A DNA stretch of 64,000 nt from Clostridia bacterium (lineage in GTDB: Bacteria; Bacillota; Clostridia; Oscillospirales; CAG-382). The notes under the pieces are model-generated. The model was not told the DNA's origin, made no database searches, and saw only the letters and a list, made by a program, of their open reading frames with translations. This document shows positions 35,066 through 43,221 of the stretch, piece after piece. Each line of letters opens with the position of its first letter. Position 1 is the stretch's first letter. The position numbers were made by a program, and so were the translations under genes. The stretch is from contig JAFYPA010000089.1 in the NCBI GenBank assembly GCA_017560085.1, positions 1 through 64,000 on the forward strand, given 5' to 3'.

Positions 35066-36024
35066 CATTCACGGAAACACTCAGAAAATTCGTTCTTGAC
35101 GTTGCAGGTGCCGACCTTTGCGGTATTGCTCCCGCTTCCCGTTTTGACAAGGACGACCCTATATTCAAGATTTATCCCGAGGTTAAGTCGGTTATCGCTA
35201 TCGGCTTCAGAATTCTCAGAGGTGCTGTCAGAGGTATCGAAGAGGGTACTACATATTATCAGTACACAACTATGGCTATTGAATGTCTTGAGGAAACCGT
35301 TATGCCCTGTGCCGCAATTCAGGTTGCAAACTTCCTTGAGGATAACGGCTATGTTGCTCTTCCCCAGAGAAAGCATCAGCATTTCACTGCTGAGACCGAA
35401 GAGACAAATCCCGAAATTCTTCACGATTACATAAGATACGGCGAAACAGCCGAGGTTCAGATGAATGTTGACGATGCGGCTGTTAAGTGCGGTCTCGGTG
35501 AAAAGGGACTTCACGGCAGAATACTCTGTGATGAGTTCGGTCCGCTTCTCCGTTATCAGTTTATTCTAACAAATGCAGAGCTTGACGCCAACGAAATGTA
35601 CACGCCTCATCTTTGCGACAAGTGCGGTGAATGTGTAAAGGCTTGTCCCGGCAAGGCTATCGCAGAGGACGGCAAGGTTAACACATGGCAGTGTGCGGCT
35701 TATTATGCAGGTGCAAACGGCACGAAGAATCCCTTTATGCAGCCCACTGCATATGCGGATTTTGACAACAGACTCGACATTATTGCAGGTGAAGCGAAGG
35801 TTGACAAGGAGCTTTGCGGAAAGATTCTTGACGCAACGGTATTCTATCCCCCCATCGGTAAGGGACACGCATACAGATCCTCTATCTGCGGTAAGGCGTG
35901 CGACACAGCCTGCTACATTCATCTCGAAGAAAAGGGAGTACTTACAAAGAAATTCAAGGAAAAGTTCAGAAAGCGTCCCGAGTGGAAGTTTGATATTTCC
36001 GATTTCGATGTAATAAAGAAGTAA
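35062..36024 (+). CDS. Epoxyqueuosine-reductase-like 4Fe-4S protein, copy C
   Basis: 320 residues from the ATG at 35062, with AAAGGAGG inside the end of copy B. Key blocks are AGADLCGIAPASRFDK, VKCGLGEKGLHGRILCDEFG, C185-x2-C188-x2-C191-x3-C195-P (CDKCGECVKACPGKAI) and the C-terminal C276-x3-C280-x3-C284 (CGKACDTAC). The C terminus continues as a basic helix (KKFKEKFRKRPEWKF). The ATGA overlap with copy B and a 3-base gap to the next gene place it firmly in the operon. The substrate is unknown. Confidence 0.7.
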   Translation: MTFTETLRKFVLDVAGADLCGIAPASRFDKDDPIFKIYPEVKSVIAIGFRILRGAVRGIEEGTTYYQYTTMAIECLEETVMPCAAIQVANFLEDNGYVALPQRKHQHFTAETEETNPEILHDYIRYGETAEVQMNVDDAAVKCGLGEKGLHGRILCDEFGPLLRYQFILTNAELDANEMYTPHLCDKCGECVKACPGKAIAEDGKVNTWQCAAYYAGANGTKNPFMQPTAYADFDNRLDIIAGEAKVDKELCGKILDATVFYPPIGKGHAYRSSICGKACDTACYIHLEEKGVLTKKFKEKFRKRPEWKFDISDFDVIKK

Positions 36025-36027
36025 GAT

Positions 36028-37716
36028 ATGAATGCTATAATTTATTTTACAGACAAAGAAGTAAAGACGGTTGAGCTTACAGAGAGCAAATCCGGAAACA
36101 AGACCGTACTCACACTTCCCCTTTCCGCTTTTGGTGGAAAGCAGGTTGAAACCGTTGACTTTGCAAAGGAGCTTTTCACTGCAAAGGTTGGTGACGAGGG
36201 TTATGCGGTTGTTCCCAGCGGTAACACGGGTACACTTCTTTGTGAATTCAACGAAAAGGCTGAAGGCGAGCACACCTCAACAGGTGCTGTTATGTCCTGC
36301 TTCGGCTTCAGACACTGCGGTAAGGCTACTCTTGCTATTTGCAAGGGATGCGAAAACGACCTTAAGACAAAGCTTGTTCTGAAGGACAGTATTTATTCTC
36401 TTTATGCACACTATGTGTTTGACAGCTTTGTTCCTTATGAGGATATCACGGTTGAATATATTGACCTCGGTGATGCTGATTACTCCGATATGGCTCGTGA
36501 GTACAGACGCTATCAGATCGAGGAAAGAGGCTGTGTTCCGATAAAGGATCGTGCAAAGGTACAGCCCGAGCTTTCAAAGAATGTTGACTCTATTGAAATC
36601 AGAGTTCGTCTTGCGTGGAAGCCTGCGCCCTCACCTTATGCTCATCAGACAATACTCAACGAGCCTGATATGCATGTTGCTCTTACCTTTGACGAGGTTT
36701 ACGAGCTTTGTAAGAAGCTCAAGGACAATGGTGTTGAAAAGGCTGAAATCTGTCTTGTAGGCTGGAATATGAAGGGACACGACGGAAGATGGCCTCAGTG
36801 CTTCCCCGTTGAAAAACAGCTCGGCGGTGAGGAAAAGCTCCGTGAGCTTATAAAGAATGTAAAAGAGCTCGGATACAGCATTGTAGGTCACACAAACCAC
36901 AGAGATATGTATCAGATTGCAAGCAACTGGTCGGATGACGATGTATCGGTAAAGCGCGACGGCACTCTCAACGACCACCCGATTTTCTGGAGTGGCGGAC
37001 AGCCCTTCGTTGCTTGTCCCGATGCATCTGTAAGATATGCGGAGGATATTCTTCCCAAGACGGCAGACCTCGGCTTTACGGGGCTTCACTACATTGACGT
37101 TCTTACGGTTCTTCCGCTTCATATGTGTCACAGCAAGGTGCATCCCGCATCTACAGGTGATACCGCTAAGGCTTACGGCAAGATTCAGGAGATGTCCAAG
37201 GATTTGTTCGGCGGATTCGGCTCCGAGGGTCCCTATGACTTTGCGGCGAAGGATCTTGACTATGTTCTTTACACAAGCTTTAATCTTATGGACAACAAGC
37301 CTGCTCTGTGCGACGAAATAATCCCCTTCTGGCAGCTTGTATACCACGGCATTATACTTTATAACCCCGGCACGGAAACGGTTAATTACGCCATTAAAAA
37401 CGAGCAGAATAAGCTTAAGTTCCTTGAGTTTGGCGGAAGACCCATTGCTTACGTTTACTCCAAGTTCCTTTGTAACCACGACTACGAGGTTGACTGGATG
37501 GGTAGCGAGGACTTCACACTGAGAAACGAAAAGGATACCGAAAGAACGGTTTCAGGCATTGCAAAAATGTACTCCGATTACAGTACGCTTTCCGCTCTTC
37601 AGTATGAGTTTATGGAAAAGCATACCAGGATTTCCGACGGTGTATATGAGACTACTTATTCCAACGGAACTGTTGTTACGGTTGACTATAACAATCTCAG
37701 CTATACAATCAAGTAA
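36028..37716 (+). CDS. DUF5696-like glycoside-hydrolase-like TIM barrel
   Basis: 562 residues, no signal peptide. An N-terminal beta domain (1-150) leads into a barrel with VEKAEICLVGWNMKGHDGRW, PQCFPVEKQLGGEEKLRELI, SIVGHTNHRDMYQIASNW, GFTGLHYIDVLTVLPLHMCH and GGFGSEGPYDFAAKDLDYVL. This pattern matches DUF5696-type proteins, which are thought to be glycosidases related to GH101/GH36-like barrels. The Asp in HYIDV and the Glu in GSEGP are candidate catalytic residues. The gene begins 3 bases after the last QueG-like gene and has only a weak RBS, so it depends on coupling. A terminator follows. How a glycosidase works with Fe-S proteins is unclear. Confidence 0.6.
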   Translation: MNAIIYFTDKEVKTVELTESKSGNKTVLTLPLSAFGGKQVETVDFAKELFTAKVGDEGYAVVPSGNTGTLLCEFNEKAEGEHTSTGAVMSCFGFRHCGKATLAICKGCENDLKTKLVLKDSIYSLYAHYVFDSFVPYEDITVEYIDLGDADYSDMAREYRRYQIEERGCVPIKDRAKVQPELSKNVDSIEIRVRLAWKPAPSPYAHQTILNEPDMHVALTFDEVYELCKKLKDNGVEKAEICLVGWNMKGHDGRWPQCFPVEKQLGGEEKLRELIKNVKELGYSIVGHTNHRDMYQIASNWSDDDVSVKRDGTLNDHPIFWSGGQPFVACPDASVRYAEDILPKTADLGFTGLHYIDVLTVLPLHMCHSKVHPASTGDTAKAYGKIQEMSKDLFGGFGSEGPYDFAAKDLDYVLYTSFNLMDNKPALCDEIIPFWQLVYHGIILYNPGTETVNYAIKNEQNKLKFLEFGGRPIAYVYSKFLCNHDYEVDWMGSEDFTLRNEKDTERTVSGIAKMYSDYSTLSALQYEFMEKHTRISDGVYETTYSNGTVVTVDYNNLSYTIK

Positions 37717-37723
37717 AAAAATT

Positions 37724-37750
37724 GCCTCCCTTTTCGGGAGGCTTTTGATT
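37724..37750 (+). terminator. Intrinsic terminator of the Fe-S/DUF5696 operon
   Basis: GCCTCCC pairs with GGGAGGC across TTTTC, followed by TTTTGATTT. Confidence 0.8.
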
Positions 37751-37756
37751 TATAAT

Positions 37757-37791
37757 ATAAAAAACAACTCCCGATTTTTACATCGGGAGTT
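37757..37791 (-). terminator. Intrinsic terminator of the solute-binding lipoprotein
   Basis: On the minus strand AACTCCCGAT pairs with ATCGGGAGTT, followed by GTTTTTT. It converges with the terminator at 37724. Confidence 0.85.
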
Positions 37792-37812
37792 TTGATATTC
37801 AGCTTTTGCCGA

Positions 37813-39852
37813 TTATTCAGCTTCGGTTGCTTCAGCTTCTTCTGCAGGAGCTTCTTGGGCTGCTTCTGCGGATTCTTCTGTAGCTTCTGCAGCTTCCTCT
37901 GTTGCTTCTTCAACAGCCTCTTCTGCTTCCTCTGCTACTTCCTCGGATTCCTCTTCGGCTGCAGATTCGTCTTCCTCAACGGGAGGCTCGAGACCTGCCT
38001 TTCTGCCGTAGGGGTAAGATACCATCATGTTTCTTACGAAGTTACCGTAAGGAGTACTGAAGTTGTACCAGATGTGTGTATCGAATGCGAGGTTTTCGTT
38101 TACATTGCCAAGCTTTGCAAGGAACTCGTCATATCTTTCAGCGAAGGGACGGTCGCCTGTACCTGCAAGGAAGTCTGCGTAGTAGTCTCTTGCGATTGCT
38201 ACCATTTCTTCCATTTCAGCCATCTTGTCCTCTGTGATGTCGTCGCCTGTAGCGGAATCGATGAATTCGGGTCTGTAGCCGTTGAATGCGCCTACCCAGG
38301 ATTCAGTGTTCTGAATCTTCTGACCCTCGAACTCGTCGGGTGTACCGGAGAGTCTGTACTTGATGTACTTGTTACCTGTGTGGTTGTTGTTCATCTTGTA
38401 GCCGTTACCGTCGTCGATAAGAACTACTGTCTTTTCTTCATCGAGCTTATAGCTTCCTTCAAGGGGCTCTTCAGCGCCTTCGGGAATGTATGTGGACTTG
38501 CCGTCCTCAACACCCCACTGAAGGAGGTTTGCGAGTGCGGGTCTTACATTGAATGCTTCGATGATTTCCATTGCTCTGTCCTTGTTGTAAGACTTTGCGC
38601 TGATGGAGAACACGCCGGAGAGAACTTCCTTGTTGTCAAACTTGGGGTACTTGTAGGTGATGAAGATGTAATCTCTTTCGTCCTGAGCCTCAAGTGCTTC
38701 CTCTGCCATTGTGGAGCCTTCGATGATCTGGATTGCGTATCTTGCGTTGTCAGCGGCATTTTCATCTGCGATGTAGCCTGCCTGCTTGTAGTTGTAGATT
38801 GCTTCGAAGTGAGCTCTTACTGTATCGTTGTGATATACGGAGTAAAGTCTGTCGTGCCATTCTGTGCTTTCGAATACAACACCTACGGGAGAGCCTTCTT
38901 CAAGATAGAACTCTACATTTCCGGGAGAGGTTGTCTTGTTAAGCGGAATTACGTTGGGCTCGTTAGTCTTAACAGCCTTGAGGAACTCTTCGAACTTGGG
39001 GAATGTATTGTAGTTTTCAGCAACGTACTTTTCGAAATATTCATCGTAAAGCTCTTCGGACTTGAAGCTGTCCTTTGCCTTGGGAGCTGTGATGTACTTT
39101 TCTGCAAGCTCCTTGTCGATTACGATGTATTCGTATGTACCGATAGGACCGTTTACGGGAATACCGTATGTGTTCTTACCGCCAAGCTTTGCAGCTTCAA
39201 GGTAAGAGGGATAAATGTAGGATGTGAGAATCTTGCTTTCAGCCTTGAGGTAGCTGTCAAGAGGAGCGAGCTTTGTGGGGATATCCTTGCCGTCCTCGTC
39301 AACACCCGGATATGCGTATTCATAGTACTTGTCGTAGTCGTTGAATACGATAATGTCAATCTGGGGAACCTCGGGGTCGATGCTTATACCGTTCTTACGC
39401 ATATCGGTATAAATTTCGTCGAGAGAAAGGCTCTTTTCGGCTTCTTCTTCCTCTTCAGCCTTCTTGTCCTTCTTGCCCTTCTTATCTTCCTCTGCCTTTG
39501 CTTCCTTTTCTTCCTTCTTCTTGTTTTCCTTTTCTATCTTCTTTGCTTCTTCGTAAGCATCGATATCTGCAAGGGTCTGCTCGATTGTTGTCCAGTACTC
39601 TTCTTCCTTAAGGAAGTTAATGTTGAGCTTTGTCTTGAGATCCTTGATTGTGATTTCGTTGATGGCAATTTCAACAGCCTGCTTCTGCTCGTCTGTTGTT
39701 TCGTCGTCTGTTACGATGAACATATTGAGAGTGACAAGCTTGAGGTTCTGGTCGTCTGCCTTTTCTTCATCCTTTTTTTCGCAGCCTGTAAGTGCTGTGG
39801 TCATAAGCATAACCAGGCAAAGCATAAGCGAAAGAAGCTTTGTGATTTTCAT
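37813..39852 (-). CDS. Extracellular solute-binding lipoprotein (sugar ABC transporter type), orphan
   Basis: 679 residues. A lipoprotein signal ends in LTGC with C24 as the lipidated residue. Blocks such as LGGKNTYGIPVNGPIGTYEY, IPLNKTTSPGNVEFYLEEGS, GVFSISAKSYNKDRAMEIIE and GYKMNNNHTGNKYIKYRLSG fit large LplA-type binding proteins for oligosaccharides. Two unusual parts stand out: a Lys/Glu-rich insert at about residues 100-143, between the first strand region and LSLDEIYTDM, and an acidic Glu/Ala tail of about 60 residues at the C terminus. No permease or ATPase gene is near, so the transporter partner must be elsewhere. CAGGAGG precedes the ATG. The very biased codons leave the opposite strand open for almost 700 codons. 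Confidence 0.85.
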   Translation of the reverse strand: MKITKLLSLMLCLVMLMTTALTGCEKKDEEKADDQNLKLVTLNMFIVTDDETTDEQKQAVEIAINEITIKDLKTKLNINFLKEEEYWTTIEQTLADIDAYEEAKKIEKENKKKEEKEAKAEEDKKGKKDKKAEEEEEAEKSLSLDEIYTDMRKNGISIDPEVPQIDIIVFNDYDKYYEYAYPGVDEDGKDIPTKLAPLDSYLKAESKILTSYIYPSYLEAAKLGGKNTYGIPVNGPIGTYEYIVIDKELAEKYITAPKAKDSFKSEELYDEYFEKYVAENYNTFPKFEEFLKAVKTNEPNVIPLNKTTSPGNVEFYLEEGSPVGVVFESTEWHDRLYSVYHNDTVRAHFEAIYNYKQAGYIADENAADNARYAIQIIEGSTMAEEALEAQDERDYIFITYKYPKFDNKEVLSGVFSISAKSYNKDRAMEIIEAFNVRPALANLLQWGVEDGKSTYIPEGAEEPLEGSYKLDEEKTVVLIDDGNGYKMNNNHTGNKYIKYRLSGTPDEFEGQKIQNTESWVGAFNGYRPEFIDSATGDDITEDKMAEMEEMVAIARDYYADFLAGTGDRPFAERYDEFLAKLGNVNENLAFDTHIWYNFSTPYGNFVRNMMVSYPYGRKAGLEPPVEEDESAAEEESEEVAEEAEEAVEEATEEAAEATEESAEAAQEAPAEEAEATEAE

Positions 39853-39895
39853 GTTTGGGTCCTCCTGAAAATTTGCTAAAATTATAATTCAGTAT

Positions 39896-39924
39896 ATTAT
39901 ACCTCAAATTATTGATTTTGTCAA
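39896..39924 (-). promoter_or_regulatory. Promoter of the solute-binding lipoprotein
   Basis: Minus strand: TTGACA (39919-39924), 17-base spacer, TATAAT (39896-39901). This is a full consensus match and suggests strong expression. Confidence 0.85.
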
Positions 39925-39994
39925 TAGTGCTGAATCGAATTCGTCAAAACAGTATAAAAAACCTTGAAAATTTGTGCATTTCTGCTAATCATTT

Positions 39995-40780
39995 TCAAAT
40001 GCATTTTCTGAGGAATTCCGCAGAATCCGAAAGAGCCTCTGCAAGTGTCTTACCCTCGGGCACGCCTGCTTCCACGGAAACTCTGCCCTCGTATCCGAAT
40101 TCCTTCAGGGAAGCAAAGAAAAGGCTGTAGTCGTTTGCGTCGGATGCGGCGGGCATTACTCTGCCGTCGGGGTTTGCAATATGGGTATGACGAAGGTCCT
40201 TACCTGCGAGCTTTACGTTTGTGTAGGGCTCGCTTTCAACGTCCATATGATAGCTGTCGGCAAGGCACTTTACATTTGCAAGTCCGAGCTTGTTTACGAA
40301 CACCATTGATTCCTCAACGGAATTGAATATGTTGGTTTCCTTTTTGTTAAGAGGCTCGATAACAACGGTAATGCCGTATTTTCTGCCGATGGGGTCGAGA
40401 TATTTTACGCATACGGTTTCAAGCTGACAGAGAGCCTTTTCGCGTGTTATGCCCTCCTGAATGAATCTAGAACCGCCCGAGCCGAATACGACAGTGTCAA
40501 CTCCTACATCCTTCGCTCTTGCAAAAGCCTTTTCGAGGTATTCCTCCACTGCCTTCTCGTCAAGAGTCTCGGCACAGAGCTTGATGCTTCCGGGAAAAAG
40601 ACAGTTTGCCGCCTCGCAGGGGATGTTGTTTTCCTTGAGTGCCTTCTTGAAGCTTTCGCATTCCTCGTCCGTGCAAACGGCGAAGCTGTTGAGTGCGACC
40701 TCTACATAGTCAAAGCCTGCCTTTGCACAGAGTGCGATTTTTTCTGTGTCCTTATATCCTACCGTACATCCGATTTTCAT
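39995..40780 (-). CDS. Sugar phosphate isomerase/epimerase-family protein (xylose isomerase-like TIM barrel)
   Basis: 261 residues, cytosolic. It starts MKIGCTVGYKDTEKIALCAK. The metal-site motifs of the family are visible: VVIEPLNKKETN (Glu), CLADSYHMDVE (Asp/His), LRHTHIANPDGR (His) and RVSVEAGVPEG (Glu). Enzymes of this group interconvert ketoses or act on inositol and related sugars; the exact substrate cannot be read. A run AAGGAAG precedes the start. It lies 33 bases after trmL and may be read from the promoter at 42024. Confidence 0.85.
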   Translation of the reverse strand: MKIGCTVGYKDTEKIALCAKAGFDYVEVALNSFAVCTDEECESFKKALKENNIPCEAANCLFPGSIKLCAETLDEKAVEEYLEKAFARAKDVGVDTVVFGSGGSRFIQEGITREKALCQLETVCVKYLDPIGRKYGITVVIEPLNKKETNIFNSVEESMVFVNKLGLANVKCLADSYHMDVESEPYTNVKLAGKDLRHTHIANPDGRVMPAASDANDYSLFFASLKEFGYEGRVSVEAGVPEGKTLAEALSDSAEFLRKCI

Positions 40781-40813
40781 TTTGTTTTCTTCCTTTCGGT
40801 ATTATTTTTATTA

Positions 40814-41344
40814 TTAGTCTCTGTAAAGAAGTCCTTTGTCCGCAAGCTCTATGTATTCCTCGAAAAGCTTGCCCTTGTCCTCAAGCATATCAAAGTTATG
40901 CTGACGGAGCACCTCGTATGCGGCTATCGCTACGGAGTTTGAGAGATTGAGGCTTCGAAGATTCGGTATCATCGGGATTCTCACGCATTTATCAAGATTT
41001 TGGCGGAGTATGCTTTCGGGGATTCCCGCGGACTCCTTACCGAATATGAGATAGCAGTTGTCGGGGTACTCTGCTTCCGTGTAGCCCTTGGGAGCCTTTG
41101 TTGTGAAGTAGAAGTAGTTACCGCCCTTTGTCTCTTCGTAGAATTCCTCAATATTTTTATAACGCTTTACACCGAGATATCCCCAGTAATCAAGTCCCGC
41201 TCTTTTCAGGTGCTTGTCGTTTATTTCAAAGCCGAGCGGATCTATAAGGTGGAGATTTGCTCCCGTGCAGGCGCAGGTTCTTGCTATGTTTCCGACGTTG
41301 GGGGCAATTTCCGGCTCAAGGAGTACTATGTTCAGATTTTTCAT
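40814..41344 (-). CDS. trmL: tRNA (cytidine/uridine-34-2'-O-)-methyltransferase
   Basis: A 176-residue SPOUT methyltransferase that methylates the wobble ribose of tRNA-Leu isoacceptors. Motifs: LEPEIAPNVGNIARTCACTG (motif 1), CYLIFGKESAGIPESIL (motif 2) and IPMIPNLRSLNLSNSVAIAA (motif 3, the S-adenosylmethionine-binding knot). The gene starts one base after the stop of the LUD-domain gene, so the two are coupled. Confidence 0.93.
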   Translation of the reverse strand: MKNLNIVLLEPEIAPNVGNIARTCACTGANLHLIDPLGFEINDKHLKRAGLDYWGYLGVKRYKNIEEFYEETKGGNYFYFTTKAPKGYTEAEYPDNCYLIFGKESAGIPESILRQNLDKCVRIPMIPNLRSLNLSNSVAIAAYEVLRQHNFDMLEDKGKLFEEYIELADKGLLYRD

Positions 41345-41345
41345 A

Positions 41346-41987
41346 TCAGTATCCGAGTTCCTCTGCCACGAGAATTACCTTTACTCTGCCCTTTTGTACC
41401 TGTCTTGACATTATAACTCTGTCGGCGCAGATTCTGTCCTCGCTTCTGCAGTCCATACAGGTGCCTACCTTTGTGCAGGGTGTGTTTCTGCCGAGTCTTA
41501 CGCAGTTTGCGGGGGCGGCGATTGTTTTTACTCTCTGCTCGGCTTCCGCAAGGTCTCTTACGATTTTATTACAGCCTGCAATTACGATTACGCTTTTGGG
41601 TCCGAAGAGCATAGCGGCTACTCTGTTTGCGTTGCCGTCAACATTGTAGAGCTCGCCCTTTTCCGTTACGGCGTTTGTAGATGTGATGAACACATCGGTA
41701 AGAAGAGATTCGCGGAGCTTTTCCACCATCTGCTCTCTTGTGAGTCCTTCCTCATATCTGTCAACGAAGTCGTAATCTCCGCCGCGAAGAAGATTTATTA
41801 TTCCGAGCTCGTTAAGGGTTGCGGAGCCGCCTACGCCTACCTTGTCCCCCTTGTTCATAAGGCTGATAAGCTTTTCTACGGCTTCCTCCTTGGTTTTTAC
41901 GCAGTATGCGGAGAAGTTGTTCTTTTCGAGAGCCTCTGCCGTTGTCTGCATTTTAAGCTCATATGCTTTCTGCTTGTTTACGTCCAT
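41346..41987 (-). CDS. LUD-domain protein (lactate utilisation LutC/YkgG-like)
   Basis: 213 residues from the ATG at 41987, which follows GGAAGGTGC; an in-frame ATG at 42008 lies too close to the promoter. The domain features are GDKVGVGGSATLNELGII, LLTDVFITSTNAVTEKGELY, NVDGNANRVAAMLFGPKSVI and a C-terminal Cys-rich end (CTKVGTCMDCRSEDRICA). The LUD fold belongs to the NagB/RpiA superfamily and is found in the lactate oxidation complex LutABC, but LutA and LutB are not here. This single-domain Clostridia form is of unknown function. Confidence 0.85.
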   Translation of the reverse strand: MDVNKQKAYELKMQTTAEALEKNNFSAYCVKTKEEAVEKLISLMNKGDKVGVGGSATLNELGIINLLRGGDYDFVDRYEEGLTREQMVEKLRESLLTDVFITSTNAVTEKGELYNVDGNANRVAAMLFGPKSVIVIAGCNKIVRDLAEAEQRVKTIAAPANCVRLGRNTPCTKVGTCMDCRSEDRICADRVIMSRQVQKGRVKVILVAEELGY

Positions 41988-42023
41988 AATGCACCTTCCG
42001 ATAATCATTATTATACAAGTTTA

Positions 42024-42052
42024 ATTATAAAACAAATAAAGCCTGTTTTCAA
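42024..42052 (-). promoter_or_regulatory. Promoter of the LUD-trmL-epimerase unit
   Basis: Minus strand: TTGAAA (42047-42052), 17-base spacer, TATAAT (42024-42029). Confidence 0.65.
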
Positions 42053-42131
42053 CCTGTAATTGTTAAAAATAAGCTTTATCGGAAATATTATTGAATTATG
42101 ATATTTTACGGCATTTACACCGAGAAATAGA

Positions 42132-43052
42132 TTATTTTCGCACGGTATCGAATCGAACTCTTGCCTTGACGGCAATTCCGTTTTTGAATTCTCCAACCTC
42201 GCCTATTGCGAAGAATTCGCCGCTGTTATCGTAAAGTCTCACCTTTTCGGAAAGAGAAAGCTCGGGATTGCCGATTTTTGAAAGATAGATTTCAAGGCCG
42301 TTTTTGCAGAGCTTGGAGTAAAATTCGGGAAGCTTTAATACCTTCAGATGTGAGAATGAAAGCTCGGTTGGAAGAAGAAGATTTTCGACAGCCTCACTTC
42401 CCTTTTCCTCGGAAAGCTTCTGAAGCTCCTCGATGGTATGGGAATTGGTCTTGTTGAATTCACCGCAGACGGTTCTTTCAAGGGAAAAGAGCGTTGCACC
42501 GCATCCAAGCCTTGTGCCTATGTCCTCGCCCAGTGTTCTTATGTATGTGCCCTTTGAAACGGAGAATTCAAAGAGATAGTCGGTATCGTTTATTTTTTCA
42601 AGAAGCCTTGAGGAATATACGGTTATATCTCGCTCCTCACGCTCGACTGTGATGCCTTCTCTTGCAAGCTCATAAAGCTTTTTGCCGCCGATTTTGATTG
42701 CGCTGTACATCGGAGGCACCTGCTTCATTTCGCCTACAAAGGATTCACCGACGGATTTTATTGCTTCGTAATCGGGGATATTGTCGTGTGTTTCAAGTGT
42801 TTCGCCCGTAATGTCGCCAGTATCTGTTATAATTCCGAAGCGGATGCCCGCAACATAGGTTTTGTCGTGCTCCATAATGTAGTCCTGCGCGGCACAGGCG
42901 TTGCCGACAAGCACGGGAAGAACGCCCGTTGCCATAGGGTCGAGAGTTCCTGCGTGGCCTACTCTTTTGGTACCTGAGAGCTTTCTTATTTTATATACCA
43001 CATCGTGGCTTGTTATGCCTTTGGGCTTGTAGATGTTTATTATTCCGTTCAT
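42132..43052 (-). CDS. truB: tRNA pseudouridine-55 synthase
   Basis: TruB makes pseudouridine 55 in the T-loop of tRNA. 306 residues from the ATG at 43052 (AAGGAAAA upstream); in-frame codons above overlap the promoter. It starts MNGIINIYKPKGITSHDVVY and has the catalytic Asp in HAGTLDPMATGVLPVLVG, then VPPMYSAIKIGGKKLYELAR and KGTYIRTLGEDIGTRLGCGA. The C-terminal PUA-like part (SLSEKVRLYDNSGEFFAIGE) is present. It normally sits with rbfA and ribF, which are not here. Confidence 0.95.
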   Translation of the reverse strand: MNGIINIYKPKGITSHDVVYKIRKLSGTKRVGHAGTLDPMATGVLPVLVGNACAAQDYIMEHDKTYVAGIRFGIITDTGDITGETLETHDNIPDYEAIKSVGESFVGEMKQVPPMYSAIKIGGKKLYELAREGITVEREERDITVYSSRLLEKINDTDYLFEFSVSKGTYIRTLGEDIGTRLGCGATLFSLERTVCGEFNKTNSHTIEELQKLSEEKGSEAVENLLLPTELSFSHLKVLKLPEFYSKLCKNGLEIYLSKIGNPELSLSEKVRLYDNSGEFFAIGEVGEFKNGIAVKARVRFDTVRK

Positions 43053-43086
43053 TGGTATTTTCCTTAAATTTTTATTTGTTCGTATT

Positions 43087-43115
43087 ATTTTATCACACTT
43101 TTGCGTATTTTGCAA
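43087..43115 (-). promoter_or_regulatory. Promoter of truB
   Basis: Minus strand: TTGCAA (43110-43115), 17-base spacer, TAAAAT (43087-43092). Confidence 0.6.
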
Positions 43116-43160
43116 GAAAATTTTTTCTGCGCTTTTTGTCCATTGTTATTGATATATTCA

Positions 43161-43189
43161 TTGACTTTTTGCGCATTTAATGATAGAAT
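43161..43189 (+). promoter_or_regulatory. Promoter of the AraC / GH5 / manA unit
   Basis: TTGACT (43161-43166), 17 bases, TAGAAT (43184-43189), 32 bases before the TTG start. It is divergent from the truB promoter. Confidence 0.65.
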
Positions 43190-43221
43190 AATACAAAACC
43201 CGCACCGAAAGAGGTGATATC

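Noticed and set aside
33073-36024. Three QueG-like genes considered as true queuosine genes
   Set aside because: The middle of the proteins diverges from QueG and queuosine needs a single copy; no queA, tgt or queT is nearby.
37792-39879. A 695-codon plus-strand frame opposite the solute-binding lipoprotein
   Set aside because: The minus strand has a lipobox, RBS, consensus promoter and terminator; the plus translation is a Cys/Phe/Leu-rich shadow.
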